Shown here: positions 1 to 8,699 of the stretch, piece after piece
Numbering within the stretch: position 1 is the stretch's first letter
Layout: the number at the start of each line of letters is the position of its first letter
DNA from: an uncultured Bryobacterales bacterium
Lineage (GTDB): Bacteria > Acidobacteriota > Terriglobia > Bryobacterales > Bryobacteraceae
DNA: 64,000 nucleotides
Reading direction: 5' to 3'
Assembly: GCA_937959285.1 (NCBI GenBank)
Contig: CALGAR010000081.1
Coordinates: forward strand, 6,560 to 70,559
Program-made: the position numbers and the translations under genes
Notes under the pieces: generated by a model
The model's database searches: none
Told to the model about the DNA's origin: nothing
Seen by the model: the letters and a program-made list of their open reading frames with translations, nothing else

Positions 1-726
1 GACCGCTTCGACCTTCCCGATCAGCTCCTCCTCGGGGAGAAACTCCTCGAGAACGCGGGCCTCGGTAGGAAGCGGTCCGAGTCCGCCGGCGATCACCATT
101 CGGAACCCCCGGCGCCCGTCTCGAATCATCGCCCGCAAACCGACATCGTTAATGGAGGTCTCCATGCAATCGTCCTTGCAGCCGGAGAGGGAGATCTTGA
201 ACTTGCGCGGGAGATTGTCCGTAAGCTCCTTATGCAGGAATGCGAAAGCGAGCTTCCGGGCATAGGGGCGCACGTCGAACGGCTCGTCAGGGCTGATGCC
301 AGCGTGCGGACAGGCCGTGATGTTGCGAACGGTGTTGTAACAAGCCTCCCGGGTCGTGAGACGAACATCCGCGAGAAGGTGTAGCAGATCCGGAACGCGC
401 CGCAGGGGAACAAAGTGATACTGGACGTTCTGCCTGGTCGTCAGATGGCCGCGACCGCCGCCGAACTCGTCAGCGATCCGCGCAAGCTGCCGCATCTGAT
501 CGGACGTTACCGCGCCGCCGGGCACCTTGGTTCGCACCATGTGCACGCCGCTCTGACGCTGTCCGTAGATTCCGCGCCTCAACCGCGTCGCCCGAAACTG
601 GTCATCGGTCAGCCTGCCCGCCAAATACTCCTCGGCTTGCTGGCGGAAGAACTCGATGTCCTCGCGAACAATGCGGTCGTACTCGAGCTCGACGGCTTCC
701 AGATCTATCGCAGCACCTTCACTCAT
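1..726 (-). CDS. Nitrite/sulfite reductase, N-terminal part (runs off the left edge)
   Basis: The 242 visible codons match the N-terminal half of the siroheme/4Fe-4S nitrite/sulfite reductase family, which reduces sulfite to sulfide or nitrite to ammonia in six-electron steps in the cytoplasm. Visible signatures are TTRQN at residues 96-100 in the ferredoxin-like half-domain, RNITACP at 134-140, and SGCKDDC at 181-187. The four cluster/siroheme cysteines lie downstream and are outside the window, so sulfite and nitrite specificity cannot be told apart. The start ATG (724-726, minus) follows an AGGGAGA ribosome site. Upstream are two short palindromes that may be operator sites. A YeiH-type putative sulfate exporter lies at the opposite end of the window, too far away to imply an operon. 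The family call is firm; the substrate is open. Confidence 0.9.
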   Translation of the reverse strand, partial: MSEGAAIDLEAVELEYDRIVREDIEFFRQQAEEYLAGRLTDDQFRATRLRRGIYGQRQSGVHMVRTKVPGGAVTSDQMRQLARIADEFGGGRGHLTTRQNVQYHFVPLRRVPDLLHLLADVRLTTREACYNTVRNITACPHAGISPDEPFDVRPYARKLAFAFLHKELTDNLPRKFKISLSGCKDDCMETSINDVGLRAMIRDGRRGFRMVIAGGLGPLPTEARVLEEFLPEEELIGKVEAV

Positions 727-740
727 GGCATTCTCCCTAA

Positions 741-762
741 TCTCTATAGAGAATACAGTATT
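741..762 (-). promoter_or_regulatory. Twin palindromes before the nitrite/sulfite reductase gene
   Basis: Two abutting inverted repeats lie 15-36 bases upstream of the reductase start codon: a perfect 12-base palindrome TCTCTATAGAGA (741-752) and AATAC-A-GTATT (752-762). They are AT-rich against a GC-rich background and sit where an operator would be expected. They do not match an operator consensus that I can name, so the regulator is unassigned. Confidence 0.4.
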
Positions 763-827
763 GCACGCCGACTAGCAAGTCCGAGTATTCGTAAACGCAT
801 CCCGGCTATCCAAGCGAGCCCGGCGTT

Positions 828-2249
828 TTAAGAAGGACCGGTCTCAACCTGCGGCGGACCGGCTCCTGCCTGGCGGATCCGGATTGGGCGACTGGCCTCC
901 TTGCAATCAGGCAGCGGCTGCACGGAATAGTAGTTGAGCCCGTAGCGCCAATTGCGGTGGACGGAATCGACGCAGGTTTCGGAGGCGCGTCCGGATACTT
1001 CGCGCCAAAGCGATCTGGCTGAAACCAGTGCCTCCATCGCAGGGTAGGCACGGACCTTGAGGTAAACCACGCCGATGGTGGCCAGGATCGCCAGAAGGGC
1101 CACGGCAGGCTTCGTATCGAGCCGGCGGACAAGCAGTGCCACGCCGGCAATCGGAAGCGCGGGCAGGACGGCGCTCCAATCCGTCCCCGCTCGCATCAGC
1201 CCGGATTGCAAAGCTCGTGGCAGGACGTCCGCAATGACGGGCAGCACCACCAGCAGGACGGCAACGACGGAAAGCAGCGTCCGCGCCTGCTTGCCGTGTT
1301 GCAGCCCGACGCCGATCAGCACGGCGATCGCAGGCAGCAGTGGCAAGAGATAACCCGGAAGCTTGTTCGTGGACGCGGAAAAGAAGGCGAAGCCAAAGGC
1401 GGCGACGGCCAGCAGGAATCGGAGGCGGATATCGCGGAAGGGGCGAATCGTAGCGAGCAGCGGCGTCCAAGGGAAGAGTCCGCCGGCGAGGACCGGCAGG
1501 TAGAACCACCATGGCCGCTGGTGGAGTAGCTCTTCGGTCGCAAACCTTCCGAAATGATGCCGTACAAAGAATTCATCCACAAAACCGCGACCGTGGTGCA
1601 GAATCATTAGGCCGTACCAGGGCAGCGCAACAGAGAAGGCCGTCATGCCAATCCGCGGGAAGTCCCGCCAGCGCTTGCGGCCGAACCACAGCAGCGGAGC
1701 CGCCAGCACCAAAGGAACCAATCCTTTGGCGAGGATCGCCAAGCCAAAGAAAAAGCCCGCCAGCGGCAGCAAACGCTTATCGCCGCATTGCAGCCACGGC
1801 AGGCACAACAGCATTGCAGTCGAAAACGTGACAGCGAGGGGAAGGTCCGTTACACCCACCTGACTGTAGGCGAGCCAGCCTGCCGACGTCGAAAGAATCG
1901 CGGCGGCAGTGAAGGCAACGGTGGGGTCAAACTGCCGCCGGAGCCAAAGCAAGAAGAAGAGCAGAAAGGCGACGCTCGAAAGGGCCACCGGCACTCGCGG
2001 AGCTAGATCGTCTCCGAGGCCGGCCAGTTGCGCCGCGGCAACCATCCAATAGAGGAGCGCGGGCTTCTCAAACCATTCCTCTCCCCATAGGCGAGGCGTG
2101 ATCCAGTCTCCGGACACCGCCATTTCGCGGCCGATCGAGGCATACCTCGGCTCATCGGGACCGAGGACGCCGACGTCCCCAAGACCGAAGAAAAAAAGCA
2201 GGTAAGCGACGACGATAGCGGCCGGCCAAAACCGGATTCCGGAGGACAC
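828..2249 (-). CDS. ArnT/PMT-type membrane glycosyltransferase (GT39/GT83-like)
   Basis: A 473-residue polytopic inner-membrane protein with about 10-12 hydrophobic segments. The first periplasmic loop carries DEPRYA at residues 32-37. This matches the acidic D-E-x-R-Y motif of the ArnT/PMT glycosyltransferases, which move a sugar from a polyprenyl-phosphate carrier to lipid A or another acceptor on the periplasmic side. A second family feature is the KLPGYLLPLLP stretch around residue 293. The donor sugar and acceptor cannot be read from sequence. The C-terminus beyond about residue 440 is short and variable. The gene is divergent from the HIT-like gene, and their start codons are only about 20 bases apart, so the two promoters must overlap the opposing 5' ends. 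The fold and family are clear; the substrate is not. Confidence 0.88.
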   Translation of the reverse strand: MSSGIRFWPAAIVVAYLLFFFGLGDVGVLGPDEPRYASIGREMAVSGDWITPRLWGEEWFEKPALLYWMVAAAQLAGLGDDLAPRVPVALSSVAFLLFFLLWLRRQFDPTVAFTAAAILSTSAGWLAYSQVGVTDLPLAVTFSTAMLLCLPWLQCGDKRLLPLAGFFFGLAILAKGLVPLVLAAPLLWFGRKRWRDFPRIGMTAFSVALPWYGLMILHHGRGFVDEFFVRHHFGRFATEELLHQRPWWFYLPVLAGGLFPWTPLLATIRPFRDIRLRFLLAVAAFGFAFFSASTNKLPGYLLPLLPAIAVLIGVGLQHGKQARTLLSVVAVLLVVLPVIADVLPRALQSGLMRAGTDWSAVLPALPIAGVALLVRRLDTKPAVALLAILATIGVVYLKVRAYPAMEALVSARSLWREVSGRASETCVDSVHRNWRYGLNYYSVQPLPDCKEASRPIRIRQAGAGPPQVETGPS

Positions 2250-2257
2250 GTTCCAAG

Positions 2258-2263
2258 TATAAT
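2258..2263 (+). promoter_or_regulatory. Perfect -10 box TATAAT at the HIT-like gene start
   Basis: A consensus TATAAT ends 7 bases before the ATG at 2271 and overlaps the alternative ATG at 2262. No convincing -35 was found at the usual spacing. If used, transcription would start at about 2270-2271, giving a leaderless message. Confidence 0.5.
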
Positions 2264-2270
2264 GTTCGCA

Positions 2271-2807
2271 ATGCGTGCGATGGTTCTATGCGCCGGGTTT
2301 CTGCTGTGCCATGCGGCGAATGCGGATATCTCCCACTGCGCATGCAACCCGGCTCAGATAGAGACGATGCAGCTCCGAGAGTGCAGCCTGTGCATGGAAG
2401 CGGAGAAGCATCCGGAGGACATTGAGGTCTTTTTCCTAAAGGACATCAATCCTCGGAAGCCGAACCGGTGGCTGGCTTTGCCAAGAGTGCATGGCCCGGG
2501 CGGCCACCACCTGCGCGACCTGACTCCAAAGCAACGGACGGCGCTCTGGACGGCGGCAATTCGGAAAGCGCAGGAACTGTGGGGTGACGAATGGGGTCTG
2601 GCTTATAATGCCGATACCGCCCGGACCCAATGCCACACCCACATTCATATCGGCAAACTGCTCAAGGGGTTGGCGCCAGGCAAGACAATGATCGTAGATG
2701 GACCCGCCGACATACCTCCCCTCGACGGCATCTGGGTCCACCCGCACGGTAAGAAGCTGATGGTCCACTACGGCGAGCGAATCACGGAGACAGCACTGCT
2801 GCGATGA
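2271..2807 (+). CDS. Secreted HIT-like (CDP-diacylglycerol pyrophosphatase-type) protein
   Basis: A small exported protein with a hydrophobic N-terminal signal ending near AANA, then a histidine-triad-like core. A C-x-x-C pair (CSLC) lies about 35 residues in, and the catalytic-type motif HTHIHIG lies about 122-128 residues in, resembling the H-x-H-x-H loop of HIT hydrolases. The nearest family by architecture is the CDP-diacylglycerol pyrophosphatase (Cdh-like) group, which hydrolyses phosphoanhydrides, but the substrate here is unproven. I start at 2271 because a TATAAT box overlaps the upstream ATG at 2262, which would add three residues. The stop overlaps the next gene's start (ATGA), so the protein is probably translated together with the altronate dehydratase, an unusual partner. 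Confidence 0.7.
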   Translation: MRAMVLCAGFLLCHAANADISHCACNPAQIETMQLRECSLCMEAEKHPEDIEVFFLKDINPRKPNRWLALPRVHGPGGHHLRDLTPKQRTALWTAAIRKAQELWGDEWGLAYNADTARTQCHTHIHIGKLLKGLAPGKTMIVDGPADIPPLDGIWVHPHGKKLMVHYGERITETALLR

Positions 2808-4342
2808 GTTTAGTTGACATTTCTAAATTACCCACCGCGGAGAACTCCGCGATTCACTTGCATCCAAGCGACAATGTCGCCGTGGCGCGCGTGCCGCTTC
2901 AGCCGAATCAGCCGCTCAAAGTCGACGGTGTATCCCTCACCGTCCTCGAGCCCGTGCCTGCCGGACACAAGGTTGCCTTCAAACCGATCGAGGCCGGAGA
3001 GCGCGTCTATCGTTACGGCCAAGCCATTGGCAGGGCGCGTCAACGGATTGATGCCGGCCGGCATGTCCACACGCACAACGTCGCGTTTGAAGACGCGCCT
3101 CCCGAGTACATTCTTCCGGATAAGGAAATTCCCTTCCCCGAGCCACCGCGCGACATGCCGACATTTCTCGGCTACCCGCGTGAAGACGGCCGTGTCGGCA
3201 CACGCAACTACATCGCGGTCGTTGCCGCAAGCAACTGCGCCGCGCACACGGCCGAATTGATCGCCAACAGTTATTGCGCGGAAGAACTGCCGCCGAACGT
3301 CGACGGCGTCGTCGCCTTCCCCCACGGCGAGGGATGCGGACACACCATTGGTCCGGATACTGCCCAGCTCCAGCGGACGCTTTCAGGCGTTTTGAATCAT
3401 CCGAACGTCGCCGCCGCTGTCATTTTAGGGCTGGGCTGCGAGGTGAACCAGATCGATCACTACCTTGGCAAGGGTGCTCCGCGGACGGACCGGCTGGTAG
3501 GAATGACGGTCCAGCAGAGCGGGGGCACGCGCGCGACGGTTGAGGCGGCGAGGCGCGAAATCTCCAGAATGCTGGAGCGGGCGTCGGCAGAGAAGCGCGT
3601 CGAGACACCTGCTTCGAAAATCTGCCTCGGCCTCAATTGCGGCGGCTCCGACTCCTTCTCCGGCATCACCGCGAACCCCGCTCTCGGCGTCTGCTCCGAC
3701 ATGCTTGCCGCTCTCGGCGCCTCCGCGGTCCTTGCAGAAACCCCTGAATGCTTTGGAGCTGAGCATCTGCTCGTCCAGCGCGCGCGGAACCGGCAGGTAG
3801 CGGAGAAGTTCCTCAGTTTCATCACTGGGTACAAGGCGTACCTGAGCCGCTTCGGCGGGAGCTTCGACGACAACCCCTCGCCAGGGAACAAAGAAGGCGG
3901 CCTTACAAACATCCTGGAGAAGTCACTCGGCGCGGCTGCCAAGGCCGGGACGTCTCCGATGACCGATGCCCTCGACTACGCGGAACGGATCACAACCCCA
4001 GGCTTCAACTTCATGAACACGCCCGGCTATGATCCGGTTTCGCTAACGGGGCTCGCGGCAGGAGGCGTCAATGTGATTGTCTTCACCACGGGGCGCGGCA
4101 GCGCCATCGGTTTTCCCACGGTTCCCGTCATTAAAGTCGCCACCAACAGCAACACCTACAGGCGTATGCGGGACAACATGGACATCAACGCCGGCCGAAT
4201 CGCCGATGGAGAGGCTACGGTGGAACAGATCGGGCGGGAAATTTTTGATTTTCTCCTCCGGGTGGCATCGGGTGAGAAGACATGCAGCGAACGCCTGGGC
4301 CACAAGGAGTTCGTACCATGGCGGATCGGCCCGGTCCTCTAG
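2804..4342 (+). CDS. uxaA: Altronate/galactarate dehydratase family protein (SAF + dehydratase)
   Basis: A full-length 512-residue member of the UxaA/GarD family, iron-dependent dehydratases of the hexuronate pathway that convert D-altronate to 2-keto-3-deoxygluconate. An N-terminal SAF domain covers about residues 12-95. The catalytic domain begins at VGTRNY (131-136) and continues with HGEGCG (174-179) and the conserved NCGGSDSFSG stretch near 280. The protein is complete, not split into the separate SAF and dehydratase subunits found in some genomes. No uxaB, uxaC or kdgK is seen in the window, so the sugar acid is inferred from family only. Galactarate or another aldarate would also fit. 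Confidence 0.88.
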   Translation: MSLVDISKLPTAENSAIHLHPSDNVAVARVPLQPNQPLKVDGVSLTVLEPVPAGHKVAFKPIEAGERVYRYGQAIGRARQRIDAGRHVHTHNVAFEDAPPEYILPDKEIPFPEPPRDMPTFLGYPREDGRVGTRNYIAVVAASNCAAHTAELIANSYCAEELPPNVDGVVAFPHGEGCGHTIGPDTAQLQRTLSGVLNHPNVAAAVILGLGCEVNQIDHYLGKGAPRTDRLVGMTVQQSGGTRATVEAARREISRMLERASAEKRVETPASKICLGLNCGGSDSFSGITANPALGVCSDMLAALGASAVLAETPECFGAEHLLVQRARNRQVAEKFLSFITGYKAYLSRFGGSFDDNPSPGNKEGGLTNILEKSLGAAAKAGTSPMTDALDYAERITTPGFNFMNTPGYDPVSLTGLAAGGVNVIVFTTGRGSAIGFPTVPVIKVATNSNTYRRMRDNMDINAGRIADGEATVEQIGREIFDFLLRVASGEKTCSERLGHKEFVPWRIGPVL

Positions 4343-4457
4343 GCTTCGCCAAAGCTTGTCTTCATTCCAACTCCGCAAAGCATCTACAGTCTGGGGCCTG
4401 TAAAGAGGCCCTTGCGGCGCCCTTTCGAGGCGCGGCACTGCGTGAGAGGAGGTCGCG

Positions 4458-5111
4458 ATGCTGTATCGCGATCGGCGGCAGGCCGGGAGAATTCTGGCGA
4501 CGTACCTGAAGGATCACGCGAACCGCGAGAACGTTCTTGTCCTGGGGCTCCCTCGCGGCGGCGTTCCCGTCGCATTTGAAGTCGCGCAACAGCTCCACGC
4601 TCCGCTCGACGTTTTTGTCGTTCGAAAATTAGGCGTACCCGGCCAGGAGGAACTGGCGATGGGAGCGATTGCCAGCGGCGGCGTCCGCGTGCTGAATGAG
4701 AACGTGGTGCGCGCCCTGGGGATTTCGCCAGAAGCAATTGACGCCGCTGCCTCGCGCGAACAGCAGGAACTCGAGCGGCGCGAGCGGTTGTACCGCGACA
4801 ACCGGCCAGCGCCAGTCATCCAGGGCCGTGACGTAATTCTCGTCGATGACGGCCTTGCCACAGGCGCCTCGATGCACGCCGCCGTCTCGGCTCTGCGCGC
4901 ACTCGGCCCGGAACAGATCACGGTCGCAGTCCCGGTGGGCGCCGTCGATTCCTGCGAAGACCTGCGCAAGTACGCCGACGCGGTGATCTGCGCGAACACG
5001 CCTGAACCCTTCTATTCCGTCGGCGCCTGGTACGACGATTTCAGCCAAACCACGGACGAAGAGGTTCGCGAACTCCTCCGGAGGGCAGTAGAGCCTGCGA
5101 ATGTACCATGA
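4458..5111 (+). CDS. Phosphoribosyltransferase (COG1926-type)
   Basis: A 217-residue type I phosphoribosyltransferase. The PRPP-binding loop is VDDGLATGAS at residues 129-138, and the RGGVPVA stretch at 33-39 is typical of the stand-alone COG1926 group. These proteins resemble nucleobase phosphoribosyltransferases, but their physiological base is not established. A strong ribosome site (AGGAGG, 8 bases before ATG) supports the start. The stop overlaps the start of the next gene (ATGA), so it is coupled to the alpha/beta hydrolase. This pairing is familiar in bacteria and sometimes occurs as a fusion protein, which suggests a shared but still undefined function. The family is certain; the substrate is unknown. 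Confidence 0.88.
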   Translation: MLYRDRRQAGRILATYLKDHANRENVLVLGLPRGGVPVAFEVAQQLHAPLDVFVVRKLGVPGQEELAMGAIASGGVRVLNENVVRALGISPEAIDAAASREQQELERRERLYRDNRPAPVIQGRDVILVDDGLATGASMHAAVSALRALGPEQITVAVPVGAVDSCEDLRKYADAVICANTPEPFYSVGAWYDDFSQTTDEEVRELLRRAVEPANVP

Positions 5112-5779
5112 GAACAGTTGAATCCACCATCGAACGGCTAGTGCGGATCGAGGCGGGGGAGGCGGTCCTTCAAGCCGATCTTGCTACACCTTCCGATGCG
5201 ACCGGTCTGGTGATCTTCGCGCACGGCAGCGGGAGTGGGCGTTTCAGCCCCCGGAACCGCCACGTAGCGGGACGCCTCCGCGAATCGGGCATGGCGACGC
5301 TCCTGCTCGATCTGCTGACGGAATCGGAAGAGCGCGTAGACGCATATACGGCGCACCTCCGATTCGACATTCCATTGCTTGCGACGAGACTGATTGCCGC
5401 TACGGACTGGGCAAAGCAGCAAAAAGAGATACAGTCCTTGCCAATCGGATACTTTGGGGCGAGCACCGGCGCGGCAGCAGCGCTCATCGCGGCCGCGGAA
5501 CGCGCCCGGGAAGTGCGCGCAGTGGTTTCACGAGGCGGGCGGCCGGATCTGGCCGCAGGCGCATTAGAAAACGTCCAGGCCGCGACGCTGCTGATTGTGG
5601 GAGGGCGCGACACGCAAGTGCTCGAGCTGAATCGACAGGCGTACGACAGGATGCGCACCCCCCGGAAGCTCGAGATCGTCGAAGGCGCCACTCACTTATT
5701 CGAGGAACCCGGCGCGCTCGAAGAGGTGGCCCGGCTGGCTGCGGAATGGTTCAAGCAGCACTTGAACTCTCCGGCGTAA
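5108..5779 (+). CDS. Alpha/beta hydrolase, dienelactone-hydrolase-like
   Basis: A 223-residue single-domain alpha/beta hydrolase without a signal peptide. The triad can be read directly: nucleophile Ser119 in GASTG (117-121), Asp168 in GGRDTQ, and His196 in GATHLF. The oxyanion-side motif HGSGSG is at residues 39-44. Dienelactone hydrolases proper use cysteine as nucleophile, so serine here points to a general esterase or lipase-like activity. It overlaps the upstream phosphoribosyltransferase by four bases and is probably translated with it. The two genes form a recurrent pair whose joint role is not known. The next gene starts 46 bases downstream behind its own -10-like element. Confidence 0.85.
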   Translation: MRTVESTIERLVRIEAGEAVLQADLATPSDATGLVIFAHGSGSGRFSPRNRHVAGRLRESGMATLLLDLLTESEERVDAYTAHLRFDIPLLATRLIAATDWAKQQKEIQSLPIGYFGASTGAAAALIAAAERAREVRAVVSRGGRPDLAAGALENVQAATLLIVGGRDTQVLELNRQAYDRMRTPRKLEIVEGATHLFEEPGALEEVARLAAEWFKQHLNSPA

Positions 5780-5811
5780 GGTTTCATCCCGTAAGAGATC
5801 ACACTGCAAGA

Positions 5812-5817
5812 TACAAT
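5812..5817 (+). promoter_or_regulatory. -10-like TACAAT just upstream of the DsbA-like gene
   Basis: TACAAT ends 7 bases before the ATG at 5825. No ribosome-binding site is visible between them, and no good -35 is seen. The spacing fits a leaderless transcript starting at or next to the initiation codon. Confidence 0.4.
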
Positions 5818-5824
5818 AAAGCAT

Positions 5825-6799
5825 ATGCGTCGTCTCTCCCTTGGCCTTCCCCTCGTGCTCTGTCTGGGCATGGTGGCCCTCCTCGCCCAGAAGAAGACAG
5901 CCGCTCCTCAAAATCCGGCCCCAGGCGCGTCTCAAGCAGCACCTGCCGCAAAGAGCGCATTGGACAAAGCGACTCTCGAAGCATATGTGAGGCACCTGTT
6001 CCTCTGGGGTCCGCAAATTAATGTTGCTGTGGGCGACCCAAAGCCGGCGCCGCTTCCCGGCTTCTATGAGATCACTGTGACTGCTACAGCCGGTGCAGCC
6101 TCTCAGCAGGAAACTCTCTACGTGACGAAGGATGGTCAGAAGGTCGTGCGCGGAAACGTGTACGATATCGCCTCCAATCCCTTCCAACCGGAAATCGACA
6201 AACTGAAGACTGAGATGCAGCCGAGCTTTGGCGCTCCGGGCGCTCCGGTCGTCATCGCCGTCTTCAGCGACTTTCAATGCAGTTACTGCAAGCAGGAGGC
6301 AAAGGTTCTCCGCGAGAACCTGAAGGCGACCTTCCCCAACGAAGTGAGGGTTTACTTCAAGGACTTCCCGATTGATCAGATTCACCCCTGGGCTCGTCCC
6401 GCGGCCATCGCCGGACGCTGTATCTTCCGCCAGAATCCGGTCAGCTTCTGGGATTACCACGACTGGATTTTCGAGAAGCAGGAAGAGATTACCCCCGACA
6501 ACCTGAAAAGCAAAGTCCTCGAATTTGCGAAGCAGAAGAATCTCGACGACTTCATGCTGGGGCAGTGCATGGATTCGAAGGCGACAGAAGCGGACATCAA
6601 TCAGTCGATTGCCGAAGGACGAGGGCTTCGAGTGGATTCGACGCCCACTTTATTTATCAATGGCCGTAAGATTCCGGGATCGATCGGCTGGCCCCAGCTT
6701 CGCCGGATCGTCGAGATGGAGCTCGACTACCAGAAGCAGCACGCCAATGCGGGTGAGAAATGCTGCGAGCTTAAACTGCCAACGCCTTTCAGTAATTAG
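5825..6799 (+). CDS. Exported DsbA-like thiol:disulfide oxidoreductase
   Basis: A 324-residue periplasmic protein. Residues 1-21 form a signal peptide, followed by a Gln/Ala/Pro-rich linker. A small alpha/beta region (about 45-115) resembles the N-terminal dimerisation part of DsbC/G-like proteins. A DsbA/FrnE-type thioredoxin domain follows (about 130-305). The active site is C152-S-Y-C155, and Pro274 in the STPTLF motif is the expected cis-proline. The chain ends with an adjacent Cys-Cys pair (313-314), which is unusual and might form a second redox or metal site. Expected role: oxidation or isomerisation of disulfides in exported proteins. No DsbB or VKOR partner is visible in the window. 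It may be co-transcribed with the secreted M28 peptidase 38 bases downstream. Confidence 0.88.
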   Translation: MRRLSLGLPLVLCLGMVALLAQKKTAAPQNPAPGASQAAPAAKSALDKATLEAYVRHLFLWGPQINVAVGDPKPAPLPGFYEITVTATAGAASQQETLYVTKDGQKVVRGNVYDIASNPFQPEIDKLKTEMQPSFGAPGAPVVIAVFSDFQCSYCKQEAKVLRENLKATFPNEVRVYFKDFPIDQIHPWARPAAIAGRCIFRQNPVSFWDYHDWIFEKQEEITPDNLKSKVLEFAKQKNLDDFMLGQCMDSKATEADINQSIAEGRGLRVDSTPTLFINGRKIPGSIGWPQLRRIVEMELDYQKQHANAGEKCCELKLPTPFSN

Positions 6800-6837
6800 C
6801 CTGCCTGTTAAAGGCCCGATAGGACAGAAGCACCTCC

Positions 6838-8658
6838 ATGCGTTGCAAGCGTTCCCAACTTAAATTCCTTGTCCCGCTATGCCTGATCCTGGCCAGCTCG
6901 CTTGCCGGCGCAGGAATTGATCCGGACAGATACGTCGAACACGTCAAGTACCTGGCTTCCGACGAGCTCAAAGGACGCGGCACGGGAACGCCGGGTCTGG
7001 AAAAGGCGGCAGCATATATTGCGGAGCAATTTCGCAAAGCGGGATTGCAGCCCGCGGGCGGGAAGGGTTACCTGCAACCTTTTCCCGTCACTACCGACGC
7101 TCGCCTGGGCGCCAAGAACCGCTTGGTGATTACGGAGGGCAGCCGGTCCCGTCAGCTTAAGCTCAACGAGGATTTCGTTCCGTTTAACTTTTCCGCCAGC
7201 CGCACCGTCTCCGGCCAACTGGTTTTCGCCGGCTACGGGATCACCGCTCCAGAGTATAACTACGACGACTACGCGGGCATCGACGTCAAAGACAAAATCG
7301 TGATCCTGCTGCGGCACGAACCGCAGGAGTTCGACGAAAACAGTGTCTTTGCGGGAAAAGCCTACACGCAGCATGCGCAGTTCGAGGCAAAGGGAGTCAA
7401 CGCGAAGATGCATGGAGCCCGGGCTGTAATCTTCGTCAATGACCAGCCCACTCATCGCGGCGACTCAGATTCTCTCGATAAATTTGTGAAACATGTCGGA
7501 CCTGCCAGTCCGGGCATTCCCTTTGTTCAAGTCAAAGTGGAGACCGTAGCGGGATGGCTCTCCAAATCAGGGTACGACCTGCGCGACATTGTCGAATCGA
7601 TCGACAAGGACTTGAAGCCGCGATCCTTCCCCCTGCCAGACGACCTCCGGGTGGATCTCACGGTAGACGTCAGCCGCGACGTGAAGACAGTTCACAATGT
7701 CGTGGGATATCTTCCAGGGGAGAGCGACGAGTACGTCATCCTTGGCGCCCACTACGATCATCTGGGACTGGGCGAGCAATTTTCGATGGCTCCATCCATG
7801 GCCGGGACCCCTCATCCGGGAGCGGACGACAATGCCTCTGGAACGGCCGGCCTCATCGAATTAGCGCAATGGTTTGCTCAACAGCCAAAGCAGCGCCGGG
7901 GAATACTCTTCATCGCCTTCGCTGCAGAGGAACTGGGTCTGCTCGGATCCGGCTACTACGTGAACAACCCCAGGTATCCGCTCGAAAAGGCTGTGGCCAT
8001 GATCAACATGGACATGATTGGCCGCATCCGTGAAGGGAAAGTGTACGTAGGCGGGGCTGGCACCGGCACAAGCTTCCGCCAGCTGCTTGACGAGGTGCGC
8101 CCTCGCTACAACTTCACGCTCGATCTTTCCGAGCAAGCCGGTTATGGGTCGAGCGATCACACCTCTTTCACAACCAAACAGATTCCTATCCTCTTCTTCT
8201 TCTCAGGGCTCCATTCCGACTACCACCGCCCGTCGGACACGTGGGATAAGATCGAGTCCAAAGAGACGTCAAAGCTGCTCGAGCTGATTGCTGAAGTGGC
8301 CGCGAAGCTGGCGACCGACGAGCAGAGACCCCAGTTCGTGCGCGTGGCGCCTAGCCATCACGCGGCGGGAGGCACAGGCGGAGGCAGCGGGTACGGACCG
8401 TACTTCGGAAGCGTGCCGGACTTTGCGGAAGTCCCGAACGGCTTCCGTTTTGCGGATGTGCGGGAAGGCTCCCCGGCCGCAAAGGCGGGCCTGAAAGCCG
8501 GCGATATTCTTTTTGAGTTCGCAGGGAAACCCATCGAGAACCTCTACGACTTTACCTACGCCCTACGGCAGACGAAGCCCGGACAGCAGGTTACCGTGAA
8601 GGTACGGAGAGGCTCACAAGTGATTGAGACAACGGTTCTGCTGGAAAGCCGGAAGTGA
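6838..8658 (+). CDS. Secreted M28 aminopeptidase with PA insert and C-terminal PDZ domain
   Basis: A 606-residue exported metallopeptidase with a signal peptide at residues 1-25. A PA domain is inserted at about 120-240 and the M28 catalytic domain covers about 280-495. The di-zinc ligands can be placed: His305 and Asp307 (AHYDHLG), Asp330 (GADDNASG), Glu364/Glu365 (AAEELG), Asp392 and His463 (HSDYHRPSD). A glycine-rich linker at about 505-525 leads to a PDZ domain (about 520-600), which would bind C-termini or regulate access. The family releases N-terminal residues from peptides in the periplasm or outside the cell. The PA-M28-PDZ arrangement is common in acidobacterial secretomes. Confidence 0.92.
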   Translation: MRCKRSQLKFLVPLCLILASSLAGAGIDPDRYVEHVKYLASDELKGRGTGTPGLEKAAAYIAEQFRKAGLQPAGGKGYLQPFPVTTDARLGAKNRLVITEGSRSRQLKLNEDFVPFNFSASRTVSGQLVFAGYGITAPEYNYDDYAGIDVKDKIVILLRHEPQEFDENSVFAGKAYTQHAQFEAKGVNAKMHGARAVIFVNDQPTHRGDSDSLDKFVKHVGPASPGIPFVQVKVETVAGWLSKSGYDLRDIVESIDKDLKPRSFPLPDDLRVDLTVDVSRDVKTVHNVVGYLPGESDEYVILGAHYDHLGLGEQFSMAPSMAGTPHPGADDNASGTAGLIELAQWFAQQPKQRRGILFIAFAAEELGLLGSGYYVNNPRYPLEKAVAMINMDMIGRIREGKVYVGGAGTGTSFRQLLDEVRPRYNFTLDLSEQAGYGSSDHTSFTTKQIPILFFFSGLHSDYHRPSDTWDKIESKETSKLLELIAEVAAKLATDEQRPQFVRVAPSHHAAGGTGGGSGYGPYFGSVPDFAEVPNGFRFADVREGSPAAKAGLKAGDILFEFAGKPIENLYDFTYALRQTKPGQQVTVKVRRGSQVIETTVLLESRK

Positions 8659-8699
8659 TATCCTGACTAATCTTCCGCCCCTGCCGGTCGATTAGAGAC

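Noticed and set aside
415..831. 138-codon plus-strand ORF over the reductase gene
   Set aside because: It is antisense to the clear nitrite/sulfite reductase frame and has no recognisable domain. Long antisense frames are expected at this GC content.
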